A DNA stretch of 22,344 nt. It comes from Smithella sp. (GTDB lineage Bacteria > Desulfobacterota > Syntrophia > Syntrophales > Smithellaceae). The notes beneath the pieces are model-generated. The model saw only the letters and a list, made by a program, of their open reading frames with translations. It searched no databases and was not told the origin of the DNA. Both the position numbers and the translations under genes were made by a program. Where the stretch lies: assembly GCA_012797505.1 (NCBI GenBank), contig JAAZOZ010000079.1, forward strand, positions 1 to 22,344. Direction: 5' to 3'. Below are positions 1-7,465 of the stretch, in pieces. Positions within the stretch are counted from its first letter, which is position 1. The number at the start of each line of letters is the position of its first letter.

Positions 1-729
1 AAGACTAAAAACATCAGCATCGTTCTGTATAAACCCAAGTACGCGGGCAATGTCGGTTCGGTGGCCCGGGCGGCCAAAAATATGGGGATCAGGAACATCG
101 TGGTTGTCGGGGAAACCGGTCTGGACCGCGAAGAAATGGAGCGGCGCTCGACGCATCTGGCCGCGGATGTCCTGGATCAGATCCGGTATTGCGATGCCAT
201 CGAAGAGGCGCTGGGCGGTTTCCACTATATCGTGGGCACCACCGCCCGTCTGGGCAAGGCCCGGGGGCCGTTTGTTTCGCCGCGGGCGGAAGCGCTCAAG
301 ATCGCCGGTCTGTCGCAAAAAAACCAGATCGCGCTCCTGTTCGGCCCGGAAGACACGGGGCTGGCCAACGAGCAGCTTCGCCTGTGCCACAGCGTGGTCA
401 CGATTCCGACCTCGCGCGAATTTTCCTCGCTGAACCTGTCCCAGGCCGCGATGATTCTCTGCTATGAGATCTTCACCGTTTCGCCGGACGAGGGAGGAGT
501 GTGCCAAACAGCGCAGAAACTGGCGCTTGCCTCCGAACTGGAGGGGATGTACGGCCAGATTCGGGAACTGCTGACCAAAATAGGCTTTTTGAATCCGGAG
601 AACCCGGAATACTGGATGCTGGATGTGCGGCGCTTTTTTTCGCGCACCGGGCTCCTGTCGCGGGAAGTCAAGATGATTCGCGGCATTTGCCGCCGGTTGG
701 AGTGGCATGCGATGAACAAAAAAACTTGA
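1..729 (+). CDS. trmJ: TrmJ-type tRNA 2'-O-methyltransferase (SpoU/TrmH superfamily), 5' end cut by the window
   Basis: The protein would transfer a methyl group from S-adenosylmethionine to the 2'-OH of a tRNA nucleotide, position 32 in the anticodon loop if it is a true TrmJ. The reading frame is open from base 1, so only the first few codons are missing; 242 residues are visible and TrmJ is usually about 240-260. The three SPOUT motifs are present: YAGNVGSVARAAKNMG near the N-terminus, LLFGPEDTGLANEQL in the middle, and FSSLNLSQAAMILCYEI, which builds the knotted cofactor pocket. The C-terminal third (residues about 170-242) is helical and charged, as in the TrmJ dimerisation tail. Superfamily assignment is firm; the exact target nucleotide is inferred. 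A gap of 85 bases separates it from the next gene, and a shared transcript is possible. Confidence 0.88.
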   Translation, partial: KTKNISIVLYKPKYAGNVGSVARAAKNMGIRNIVVVGETGLDREEMERRSTHLAADVLDQIRYCDAIEEALGGFHYIVGTTARLGKARGPFVSPRAEALKIAGLSQKNQIALLFGPEDTGLANEQLRLCHSVVTIPTSREFSSLNLSQAAMILCYEIFTVSPDEGGVCQTAQKLALASELEGMYGQIRELLTKIGFLNPENPEYWMLDVRRFFSRTGLLSREVKMIRGICRRLEWHAMNKKT

Positions 730-814
730 CTTTGGTGCTGATTTGTCATGAAAGGAAACCCCTGAACGTTACACAACCGCGGCACCTTGAAACCGCAAAA
801 TGGAGGGATTTATC

Positions 815-1972
815 ATGAGGAAGATTTTTTCGTTTACCGGCGCAAAAAAGATTGTTTTCGGCAGCGGATCGCTGGCCGCGCTGGCCGCGCATGTCAAAGA
901 ACATCATGGACAAAAGCCGCTGGTGGTCATCGATAAAAATCTGGCGAAGACGGGATTGCAGGAAAAAATCGCCGCTCTCCTGTCATCCGACGGGATCAAG
1001 GTTGCCTTTTTTGACAAGGTGGAGCCGGAGCCCCGCATTGAACTGGCGGATGAAGGGGCGGCGCTGGCCGTCAAAAACAAATGCGACATCGTGATCGGCA
1101 TCGGCGGAGGCTCGGCAATGGATGTGGCCAAGGCCGTTGCGGTCATTGCGACGAATAAAGGCGAGGCCGCGGATTATCTGGGCCTGAATAAAGTTCCCAA
1201 GGCCGGGCTGCCTAAAATCATGATTCCCACCACCGCCGGAACCGGCAGCGAAGTGACCTTTACGGCCGTTTTTGTCCGGAAGAACCTCAAAAAGAAGGAA
1301 GGCATGAACAGTCCGTATCTGTATCCGGAACTGGCGCTTCTGGACCCGGAACTGACGCTGTCGCTGCCGCCCGCGCCCACGGCGCAGACGGGAATGGACG
1401 CCTTGTGCCATGCCATCGAGTCCTACACCTCGATCAACGCCTCGCCGATGAGCGAGATGTTTTCTCTGGAGGCGATTTCGCTCATTGCGGAAAACCTGCG
1501 CGCCTGCGTTCATGACGGAAAAAATATCGCCGCGCGCGAAAGGATGCTTCTGGGCAGCCTCTACGCGGGCATCGGGCTGGCCAACGCAGGGGTGACGGCG
1601 GTTCATTCCCTGTCTTACCCGCTGGGCGGCAGGTTCGGCGTCAGCCACGGTCTGGCCAACACGATTCTGCTGACGCCGGTGATGGCCTTTAATCTGCCCG
1701 GCGCCGTGGAAAAGTTTGCCGATATCGCCGACGCAATGGGCGAGTGCACGGAAGGACTGTCCGATCGTGAAGCCGCGCGCTTGGCGGTGGAAGCCGTGGA
1801 GGAGCTGATCGGGGATTGCGGCATCGACGCCGCGATTCGGGATTTCGGCGTGAAGGAAAGTGATTTTCCGGCGCTGGCGGATGTGGCGATGACGGTGGCC
1901 CGGCCGCTGGAGAACAATCCCCGCAAGATGACCAAAGAAGACATGATCGCGATTTACGCGGAAGCCTATTAA
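815..1972 (+). CDS. Iron-type (group III) alcohol dehydrogenase, possible KdnB-like Kdo oxidase
   Basis: This is a 385-residue NAD(P)-dependent, metal-containing dehydrogenase of the Fe-ADH family. The N-terminal dinucleotide fold carries GIGGGSAMDVAKAV (residues 95-108) and PTTAGTGSEVT (139-149). The helical C-terminal domain supplies the four expected metal ligands D195, H199, H264 and H278 in MDALCHAIESY, AVHSLSYPL and GVSHGLAN. I chose ATG 815 because GGAGG at 802-806 sits at good spacing; the upstream in-frame ATG at 800 overlaps that ribosome site. The next gene, a KdnA-like aminotransferase, starts 11 bases downstream, which suggests an oxidation-transamination pair acting on one sugar. 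In Shewanella the KdnB dehydrogenase oxidises C8 of Kdo before KdnA aminates it. This protein looks like a generic Fe-ADH rather than a close KdnB, so the substrate is inferred. Confidence 0.9.
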   Translation: MRKIFSFTGAKKIVFGSGSLAALAAHVKEHHGQKPLVVIDKNLAKTGLQEKIAALLSSDGIKVAFFDKVEPEPRIELADEGAALAVKNKCDIVIGIGGGSAMDVAKAVAVIATNKGEAADYLGLNKVPKAGLPKIMIPTTAGTGSEVTFTAVFVRKNLKKKEGMNSPYLYPELALLDPELTLSLPPAPTAQTGMDALCHAIESYTSINASPMSEMFSLEAISLIAENLRACVHDGKNIAARERMLLGSLYAGIGLANAGVTAVHSLSYPLGGRFGVSHGLANTILLTPVMAFNLPGAVEKFADIADAMGECTEGLSDREAARLAVEAVEELIGDCGIDAAIRDFGVKESDFPALADVAMTVARPLENNPRKMTKEDMIAIYAEAY

Positions 1973-1980
1973 AGGAGGAG
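1972..1980 (+). promoter_or_regulatory. Strong ribosome binding site of the KdnA-like gene
   Basis: AAGGAGGAG overlaps the last base of the dehydrogenase stop codon and ends three bases before ATG 1984. It fixes the start of the aminotransferase and indicates translation close-coupled to the preceding cistron. Confidence 0.8.
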
Positions 1981-1983
1981 TGT

Positions 1984-3186
1984 ATGGCAGGGGCTGAACT
2001 GATCGGTCAGGAAGAAATCAAGGAAGTGATGGACGTGCTGGAAACCGGCGTCCTGATGCGCTATGGGTTTGATAAGGAAAGAAAAGGCGTCTTCAAGGTG
2101 CGCCGGCTGGAAGAGGAGTTCGCGCAGTACTGCGGCGTCAAATACGCGCTGGGCGTGACGTCCGGTTCGTCGGCGCTGAAAGTCGCATTGACCGCGATGG
2201 ACGTGGGCCCCGGCGACGAAGTGCTGGTGCCGGCCTTCACGTTCCTGGCGACATATGAAGCGGTTCTGGAAGTGGGCGCGATTCCGGTGATGTGCGACAT
2301 CGACGACACGCTGAATTTCGATCCCGGGGAAATCGAGAAGAAGAAAACGCGCTACACCAAAGCGGTCATTCCCGTTCACATGTGCGGCTCTGCGGCGAAG
2401 ATCGACAAGATTATGCGGATCGCCCGCAAAAACAAGCTGATGGTTCTGGAAGACAACGCCCAGGGTTGCGGCGCGAGCTTCAAAGGCAAAAAGCTCGGCG
2501 GCTTCGGCGATATGGGCATCTTCAGCTTCGACTATTACAAGACCCTGACGACCGGCGAAGGCGGCATGGTGATCACGAACAATAAAAAACTGTATCTGCG
2601 GTCGGAGTGGTACTCCGACCACGGCCACGACCACAATCCCAAGGTCAGCCGTGCGCTGGAAGGCCGCACCATCCTGGGGTTTAATTACCGCATGAATGAA
2701 CTGCAGGGAGCTGTGGGTCTGGCCCAGCTGCGCAAGCTGGATTATATCGTTGCCGAACAGAAGAAAAACAAGGCCGTCATCAAAGAAGCGCTGGCGCGCG
2801 TGCCGGGCGTAAAATTCCGGACGCTGCCGGACCCGGCAGGGGATTCGGCGACGTTTCTGGCGTTCAATCTGCCCGAAGAAAAAGAGGCGCTGAAGTTCCA
2901 GAAGCTTTTGTCCGCGGGCGGTCTCGACACAACGTGCTACAAGAACAACAAATGGCACTACGTTCCCAACTGGGAGCACTTTCTGGCGTTTTCTACGGCC
3001 AATTCCAAGAAATACCCGTTTGCGGACAAGGCCAACAAGGGTAGGGTGAAGTATTCCCGCAAAAGCATTCCTTTCGCGGAAGACATTTTAAGCCGCACGC
3101 TGGTGATGGGGATTGCCGTCCGCATGAGCGGGGAAAGACTCGGCGCGATCACCAAAGCGATCGAAAACGCCGCGAAAAATATGTAA
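1984..3186 (+). CDS. kdnA: DegT/StrS-family sugar aminotransferase, KdnA-like (8-amino-3,8-dideoxy-Kdo transaminase)
   Basis: A 400-residue PLP enzyme of the DegT/DnrJ/EryC1/StrS family. The internal-aldimine lysine is K186 in SFDYYKTLTTGEGG; D157 and Q160 (LEDNAQGCG) bind the cofactor ring and phosphate. Beyond the family core it has features I recall as specific to KdnA of Shewanella oneidensis: an N-terminal ELIGQEEIKEVMDVLETG...RYGFD segment, the SDHGHDH motif at 211-217, GFNYRMNELQGAVGLAQLRKLD, RTLPDPAGDSATFLAF, and NNKWHYVPNWEH. KdnA makes 8-amino-3,8-dideoxy-D-manno-octulosonate, which replaces Kdo in lipopolysaccharide. The adjacent Fe-ADH fits the preceding C8 oxidation. The family is certain; the Kdo8N assignment is likely but rests on remembered similarity. 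It ends 7 bases before the convergent DUF488 gene. Confidence 0.82.
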   Translation: MAGAELIGQEEIKEVMDVLETGVLMRYGFDKERKGVFKVRRLEEEFAQYCGVKYALGVTSGSSALKVALTAMDVGPGDEVLVPAFTFLATYEAVLEVGAIPVMCDIDDTLNFDPGEIEKKKTRYTKAVIPVHMCGSAAKIDKIMRIARKNKLMVLEDNAQGCGASFKGKKLGGFGDMGIFSFDYYKTLTTGEGGMVITNNKKLYLRSEWYSDHGHDHNPKVSRALEGRTILGFNYRMNELQGAVGLAQLRKLDYIVAEQKKNKAVIKEALARVPGVKFRTLPDPAGDSATFLAFNLPEEKEALKFQKLLSAGGLDTTCYKNNKWHYVPNWEHFLAFSTANSKKYPFADKANKGRVKYSRKSIPFAEDILSRTLVMGIAVRMSGERLGAITKAIENAAKNM

Positions 3187-3193
3187 CATCTTT

Positions 3194-3583
3194 TCAACCT
3201 TCCACTTCGGCGCCCCGCTCCAGAAGAAGAGCGCGCAGCACGGACCGGTGGCAGTGTTCTTCGTCGGCGCAGTAGCAGCCGATGGAAAAATTCGTCTGAT
3301 GCGACAGTGCGGCCAGCAGGTCCAGCGTTCTGCTGTTTTCCGGCGTTGTCATTTCGGCGCGGAATTTTCGGAAAAACGCCTTCCAATCAGCTTGGGTTTT
3401 TGCCTGTTGTCCCTGTTTCATCGTTTCCGGGCATGGGGAGAGGTTGGGGAACCAGACATCATACCAGTTTTGCCTGGAATACTCGCTTTTGGGAACGCCG
3501 CGCGGAGGCCGCCGGACCGTTCCGATGCGAAGACCTTCATTTGGACTTCTGCTGGTTCCCAGACGAACGATGCAGATGCTCAT
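3194..3583 (-). CDS. DUF488 family protein
   Basis: A 129-residue cytoplasmic protein of the DUF488 family, whose biochemical role is not established. Family marks are the N-terminal LGTSRSPNEGLRIGTVRRPPRGVP, the aromatic-rich YSRQNWYDVWFPNLSP, and the C-terminal CYCADEEHCHRSVLRALL with three cysteines and a histidine that could bind metal or act in redox chemistry. The frame stays open upstream to a TTG at 3667, but that TTG is the -35 box of a promoter, and GGGAGG lies just upstream of ATG 3583, so I take the shorter start. It is transcribed alone from its own promoter and converges with the KdnA-like gene. Confidence 0.8.
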   Translation of the reverse strand: MSICIVRLGTSRSPNEGLRIGTVRRPPRGVPKSEYSRQNWYDVWFPNLSPCPETMKQGQQAKTQADWKAFFRKFRAEMTTPENSRTLDLLAALSHQTNFSIGCYCADEEHCHRSVLRALLLERGAEVEG

Positions 3584-3853
3584 ATTGCCTCCCTGCGGTT
3601 GTAAAACGGCCGATGCTTTTTTAAAATCCGATTGAATTCTTATAGGATTTTCAAGAATCATTGTCAACAGCGGATGGCGATCGGCACAGGCTAGAACCGC
3701 AAAGGATCATCCGGTTGATGCGTAGCTTCCTGAAATGTTGGGTTCAAGCTTTTTCACACACATGCGACAGTTCAATCAGAATTCAACAACGCCTATTGCT
3801 ATTTTTTTATTGCTGAAGTAAGAAAAATTAGTTCATCAAATAGGGGTTTTGCT
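3584..3853. other. AT-rich divergent intergenic region
   Basis: This 270-base spacer between the DUF488 gene and the caspase-like gene is visibly richer in A and T than its surroundings, with short T-runs near 3617 and 3804. It holds the minus-strand promoter listed separately. A plus-strand promoter for the caspase-like gene should lie here too, but I see no convincing -35/-10 pair. No coding region is supportable. Confidence 0.5.
3639..3667 (-). promoter_or_regulatory. Sigma-70 promoter for the DUF488 gene
   Basis: Read on the minus strand: TTGACA (3667-3662), a 17-base spacer, then TATAAG (3644-3639). The -35 is a perfect consensus match, the -10 matches five of six, and the spacing is ideal. 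Transcription would begin near 3632, giving a leader of about 50 bases before ATG 3583. Confidence 0.75.
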
Positions 3854-6025
3854 GTGCAAACCATGCCTATAAGAATCTTCTTTGCCCTGTTTTTGCTTGT
3901 CCTCACTTGCCCATTTACCTTGACAGCCTCGGAGTTGCGTACAGCTCTCGTCATCGGCAATGGCGCTTACAGCTCAGGCCCTCTGAAGAATCCGGTGAAC
4001 GATGCCACGGACATGGCCGCGGCTCTTAAAAAGGCGGGCTTTACAGTATCCCTTAAGAAGAACGCGAAACTTCAGGAGATGGAAGAGGCTATTGAAGGTT
4101 TCGGAAACAGTCTCAAACGCGGCGGCGTGGGATTATTCTACTTTGCCGGCCACGGGGTGCAGGTAAACGGTGTCAACTATCTTCTGCCTATCGGAGCGAA
4201 GATCAACAAAGAATCGGACGTAAAGTATCAAGCCGTCGATGCCAATAGAATTCTTGATGAGATGGCCAGTGCAAACAACGGCCTGAATATCGTGCTGCTC
4301 GACGCCTGCCGGGATAATCCCTTTGCGAAGAGTTTTCGGAGTGCTTCACGCGGGCTCGCGATCGTGAGTTCCGCTCCCACGGGTACGTTTATTTCGTATT
4401 CGACAGGTCCCGGCCAGGTGGCGAGGGATGGGGAGGGACGGAACAGTCCTTACACAGGTGCGCTGCTTCACTACATGAGGGAACCGGGAATCCCGATCAC
4501 CGACATGTTTATGAAGGTCCGTCAGAAGCTGCGCCGGGAGACAGGGCAGGTCCCATGGGAACTTTCCTCGCTGGAAGGCAAGTTCTTCTTCGTCTCGGGA
4601 AAAAGCGGATTGGCTGATGGGACGGCAGTGCTCGAAAGAAAGACCGCTGCCGATAATGAGCTGCAGGCCGAACGTGCAAAACTGGAAGCCGAGCGTACAA
4701 ACCTGCAGAAAGAAAAAGACCTCCTTGAACAGCGGAAAGTCTTGGAAGAAGAAAGGCAGAAGCTTGAAGCGGAGAAAAAACAGATGGCCTCGATCAAGCC
4801 GCCCATACCTGCAATGAGCAAAGAACTCCGTCGGGATGGCCGATTCATCGCATATGATAACGGAACGGTTCTCGATACAAAGACGAATCTGATGTGGGCG
4901 GCAAAGGACAATGGTTATATGATCAAATGGAGCGATGCAAAGAAGTATTGCGAAGCATACCGCGGCGGTGGCTATACCGATTGGCGGATGCCGACAGCGG
5001 ATGAGCTGGCGGGGCTCTATGATCAAAGCAAGAATCAAAAAGATGAATCTCGACCTGAACCTGGTAATGGGGTGCATCTTAACGACCTGATTGATTTGAC
5101 CCACAGTGTCATCTGGGCTTCCGATAAGCGCGGTGTTGATGAAGTCGCCTACTTCAATTTCTCCTATGGCAGTAAAATGTGGTGGCACGAGCACTCCCGG
5201 AACGATGCTCATGCTATCCCGGTGCGTTCTGTTTCCAAGCAATCGGCAGCCAATGAGATCGGCCGGGATAGCAGCTTCATCAGTCATGGAGACGGAACCG
5301 TTACGGACACGAAAACCGGACTGATGTGGGCGGCAAAAGGCAACAAGAGCAGTTTGGACTGGGAGAGCGCCAAGGCCTATTGCGATAATTACCGTGGCGG
5401 CGGATATACGGACTGGCGAATGCCGACGCAAAGCGAGCTCGCGGGTTTGTATGAACCGGAGCGAGCCATCCGCTGGAAGGTCACCCCATTAATTGATGTT
5501 CCCGATGAATGCTGGGCTAACGAAACACGGAGCATTGAAGCCGCCTACTTCGCTTTCCTTAATGGCGGACGGGGCTGGCGTCATCACAATCTTTTCAAGA
5601 TCGGGGCGCTCCCCGTACGATCGCTGATAGCGAAAAAGGAGAGCCGTTTTATTGATCATGGCAACGGAACGATTACGGACACCAAAACCGGTCTCATGTG
5701 GGCGGCGAGAGACAATGGGGAGAGTATTCACTGGCCGAAAGCCAAAAAATATTGTGAGGATTTTTTTCTTGGCGGTTATCGGGATTGGCGGCTCCCGACG
5801 ACAGCTGAACTGGCCGGGCTGTATGACAACAATAAAAGATATAAAGCTCTCGGCCGTTTTCCCGTGAACTTGACGGAGCTGATCGGGATATCGGACTGCT
5901 CCACCTGGACATCGGATTCACGAGGCGCAGAATCCGCCGATTTTGACTTTTGCAATGGCAAGCAGGGGTGGTGGGACCGGAATTATTTCGTCAAGCCGGT
6001 GCTTCCAGTACGTTCTGCAAAATAA
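3854..6025 (+). CDS. Exported caspase-like (C14) protein with coiled coil and three DUF1566 repeats
   Basis: This 723-residue protein begins with a signal peptide (about 1-26, cut after LTAS). Residues 28-248 form a metacaspase-like C14 domain: LVIGNGAY, the catalytic histidine H100 in YFAGHGVQ, and the catalytic cysteine C152 in LLDACRDNPF, followed by SYSTGPGQVA. Residues about 258-312 are a charged heptad-rich coiled coil of E, K, Q and L. Three tandem DUF1566 (Lcl C-terminal-like) modules follow at about 329-459, 473-590 and 597-721, each with DTKT-LMWAA, YCE/YCD, GGY-DWR-P and ELAGLY, and ending PVRS. The GTG start at 3854 has AGGGG upstream; an in-frame ATG lies at 3863. Both catalytic residues are intact, so cleavage activity is plausible, presumably in the periplasm. 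Substrate and role are unknown; DUF1566 is often extracellular and may bind carbohydrate. Codon usage looks less GC-biased than the flanking housekeeping genes. Confidence 0.88.
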   Translation: MQTMPIRIFFALFLLVLTCPFTLTASELRTALVIGNGAYSSGPLKNPVNDATDMAAALKKAGFTVSLKKNAKLQEMEEAIEGFGNSLKRGGVGLFYFAGHGVQVNGVNYLLPIGAKINKESDVKYQAVDANRILDEMASANNGLNIVLLDACRDNPFAKSFRSASRGLAIVSSAPTGTFISYSTGPGQVARDGEGRNSPYTGALLHYMREPGIPITDMFMKVRQKLRRETGQVPWELSSLEGKFFFVSGKSGLADGTAVLERKTAADNELQAERAKLEAERTNLQKEKDLLEQRKVLEEERQKLEAEKKQMASIKPPIPAMSKELRRDGRFIAYDNGTVLDTKTNLMWAAKDNGYMIKWSDAKKYCEAYRGGGYTDWRMPTADELAGLYDQSKNQKDESRPEPGNGVHLNDLIDLTHSVIWASDKRGVDEVAYFNFSYGSKMWWHEHSRNDAHAIPVRSVSKQSAANEIGRDSSFISHGDGTVTDTKTGLMWAAKGNKSSLDWESAKAYCDNYRGGGYTDWRMPTQSELAGLYEPERAIRWKVTPLIDVPDECWANETRSIEAAYFAFLNGGRGWRHHNLFKIGALPVRSLIAKKESRFIDHGNGTITDTKTGLMWAARDNGESIHWPKAKKYCEDFFLGGYRDWRLPTTAELAGLYDNNKRYKALGRFPVNLTELIGISDCSTWTSDSRGAESADFDFCNGKQGWWDRNYFVKPVLPVRSAK
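4838..6016 (+). repeat. Three tandem DUF1566 modules inside the caspase-like gene
   Basis: The modules span about 4838-5230, 5270-5623 and 5642-6016. Each opens with FI-(D/H)-G-GT-DTKT and carries MWAA, GGY-DWR and AGLY. The second and third modules share GTxTDTKTGLMWAA, which suggests internal duplication; the first has DTKTNLMWAA. Confidence 0.8.
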
Positions 6026-6243
6026 ACTATTTGGGCATAAGGTCGTCACTTACAACATTTCTCTTGTTATTCTGCAATTTATTTGGAAAGTGATCGCCGT
6101 CTGTTAGTAGTGAAAGCGTTGGTCAATAACCCACTGATTGCCAAAAGTAAACATCAACCGGATGAACCGCAAATATTACCGGTTCAATGACACGGGTGCA
6201 TTGAACGAACGATTCAACGAACGATTTGAGGATGAGGGAAGTG
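6026..6243. other. Intergenic region with an 11-base direct repeat
   Basis: This 218-base stretch between the caspase-like and Cache-like genes has no gene I can support. Near its 3' end AACGAACGATT occurs at 6204-6214 and again at 6216-6226, a 12-base period close to one helical turn that could be a paired regulator site. AACCGG/CCGGTT inverted elements lie just upstream (about 6157-6185). Confidence 0.35.
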
Positions 6244-7077
6244 ATGAAAAAGAACGGAATATCAAAATGGCTGTTTGCACAGGCGATGGTTGTGCTGCTG
6301 CTGTGGCCGGCAACCGCTCTTTGCGCGGCCGGAGAGGATCGGGTGCTGGAAGCGGCCCGGCAGAAGGTTGCCGGAGAATTGAACCGGTTGGACGAAGGCC
6401 TTCGCGAGGCGGCCGCGGCGCTGGGGAAAACCGGACTTATCGGCCAGAATGCGAGGCCGGTTCTTGCTTCGCTGTGCCGGAAGTTCGACTATGCGGTGGA
6501 CTGCGCGGCCGTAAATCTTCAGGGCCGTATGGCGGTGGTCGAACCGGAAGTCTTCCGGCGGTTCGAGGGGAAAGATATTTCCGGACAGGAACAGGTACGA
6601 AGAGTTTTAAAAACGGGAAGTCCGGTATTGAGCAGCGTCTTTTTTTCGGTGGAAGGGTTTCCGGCGGTGGATGCGGAATACCCGGTCGTGAGTCCGGATG
6701 GGAAAAGGATCGGTTCCGTGAGCGTTCTTTTTCAGCCGGAGAAGTTTCTCGGCGGCATTTTCGTTCCTCTGGTGCGGCAAACTTCCGTCGAGATATGGGC
6801 CATGGAAGAAGGCGGTTTGATTTTGTATGACGCGGATGCGTCACAGATCGGATTGAACCTGTTTACTTCCGGGCGCTACCAGCCTTACGCCGGGCTTCCG
6901 GCACTGGGAAAAAGAATTGCCGCGCAGCCGCAGGGAAAAGGGGTTTACGAATTCACGGCCGGCCGGTCTGCAAATGTTGTACGGAAGAGCGCCTTGTGGA
7001 AAACCGTGTCCCTTTACGGCACGTCGTGGCGTTTAGTGGCCGTCACGGTGGAGCATCCGGCTGGAAAGGCGAAATAG
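6244..7077 (+). CDS. Exported Cache-like sensory domain protein without output domain
   Basis: A 277-residue protein with an N-terminal signal sequence (about 1-28, ending ATALCAA) and no second membrane segment. The body resembles the extracytoplasmic Cache sensor of chemoreceptors and histidine kinases: a long amphipathic helix (EDRVLEAARQKVAGELNRLDEGL), then GKDISGQEQVRRVLKTGSPVLSSVFFSVEGFPAVDAEYPVVSPDGKRIGSVSVLF spread over about 115-170, and a membrane-distal half with LILYDADASQIGLNLF. There is no HAMP, kinase, GGDEF or methyl-accepting part, so it would be a free periplasmic ligand-binding module or a partner of another receptor. I chose ATG 6244 with GAGGGA upstream; a TTG at 6226 and an ATG at 6232 are in frame. 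Cache assignment is from fold-like pattern and is moderate. Confidence 0.65.
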   Translation: MKKNGISKWLFAQAMVVLLLWPATALCAAGEDRVLEAARQKVAGELNRLDEGLREAAAALGKTGLIGQNARPVLASLCRKFDYAVDCAAVNLQGRMAVVEPEVFRRFEGKDISGQEQVRRVLKTGSPVLSSVFFSVEGFPAVDAEYPVVSPDGKRIGSVSVLFQPEKFLGGIFVPLVRQTSVEIWAMEEGGLILYDADASQIGLNLFTSGRYQPYAGLPALGKRIAAQPQGKGVYEFTAGRSANVVRKSALWKTVSLYGTSWRLVAVTVEHPAGKAK

Positions 7078-7115
7078 GACCCGTGGCTGCCGCGCGTTTT
7101 TCCCCCGGTTAATCT

Positions 7116-7145
7116 TTGACGATTCTTCCCATCTTCTGATATATC
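7116..7145 (+). promoter_or_regulatory. Possible sigma-70 promoter upstream of the deacylase-gatCAB-mtnA unit
   Basis: TTGACG (7116-7121) and TATATC (7140-7145) are 18 bases apart. A start near 7152 would put a leader of about 300 bases in front of the HDAC-family gene. Matches are five of six and four of six; not tested. Confidence 0.35.
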
Positions 7146-7151
7146 CACCCC

Positions 7152-7361
7152 ATGAAAAAATTGAATCCGGAGTCTTTACCCTCGTCCATCCCGGCCGGAA
7201 ACACCGATCCGGGCCCGATCGTTGACTTTGCGCATCTGGCTTCGGTCATGGCCCCCGAAGCGACCGACGACTTTCTGCATCCGCCTTACGGTTTTTCCGC
7301 CGCGGATGAAGAAGATCTGTACACCACCGGTTACCTGCAGCGGTTTTTTTTAAGGTGCTGA
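7152..7361 (+). CDS. Doubtful small ORF, 69 residues, no recognisable family
   Basis: The ORF encodes an acidic, proline-rich 69-residue peptide with no signal peptide, membrane segment or motif I recognise. It has no Shine-Dalgarno sequence before ATG 7152, which lies about where the candidate promoter would start transcription, so only leaderless translation would fit. The region 7078-7412 is otherwise gene-free, so this may be a non-coding leader. Confidence 0.25.
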   Translation: MKKLNPESLPSSIPAGNTDPGPIVDFAHLASVMAPEATDDFLHPPYGFSAADEEDLYTTGYLQRFFLRC

Positions 7362-7412
7362 TCCGGATATCGGCCCCTCCTGTTGCCACGGGAATCCGCA
7401 AGGAGGTTGCTC

Positions 7413-7463
7413 ATGAAAAAAATATATGATACACGACCGTCCATGCTTCAAGAAGGAAGGTGA
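7413..7463 (+). CDS. 16-codon mini-cistron overlapping the start region of the HDAC-family gene
   Basis: AAGGAGG lies a few bases before ATG 7413, a better ribosome site than that of the downstream gene. The frame gives MKKIYDTRPSMLQEGR and stops with TGA at 7461-7463, overlapping GTG 7460 and lying next to GTG 7466 of the deacylase. The layout suggests translational coupling: ribosomes finishing the mini-cistron restart at the deacylase GTG. The peptide has no biased run of one amino acid, so classical amino-acid attenuation is not indicated. Confidence 0.45.
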   Translation: MKKIYDTRPSMLQEGR

Positions 7464-7465
7464 CC

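Noticed and set aside
1969..2979. A 336-residue minus-strand ORF opposite the KdnA-like gene
   Set aside because: Mirror frame of a well-supported gene; composition is low in lysine and rich in R, H and F, with no ribosome site or family.
6138..6830. A 230-residue plus-strand ORF beginning upstream of the Cache-like gene
   Set aside because: It runs across the Cache-like gene in another frame, is glycine/arginine-rich in the way of shadow frames in GC-rich DNA, and has no ribosome site.
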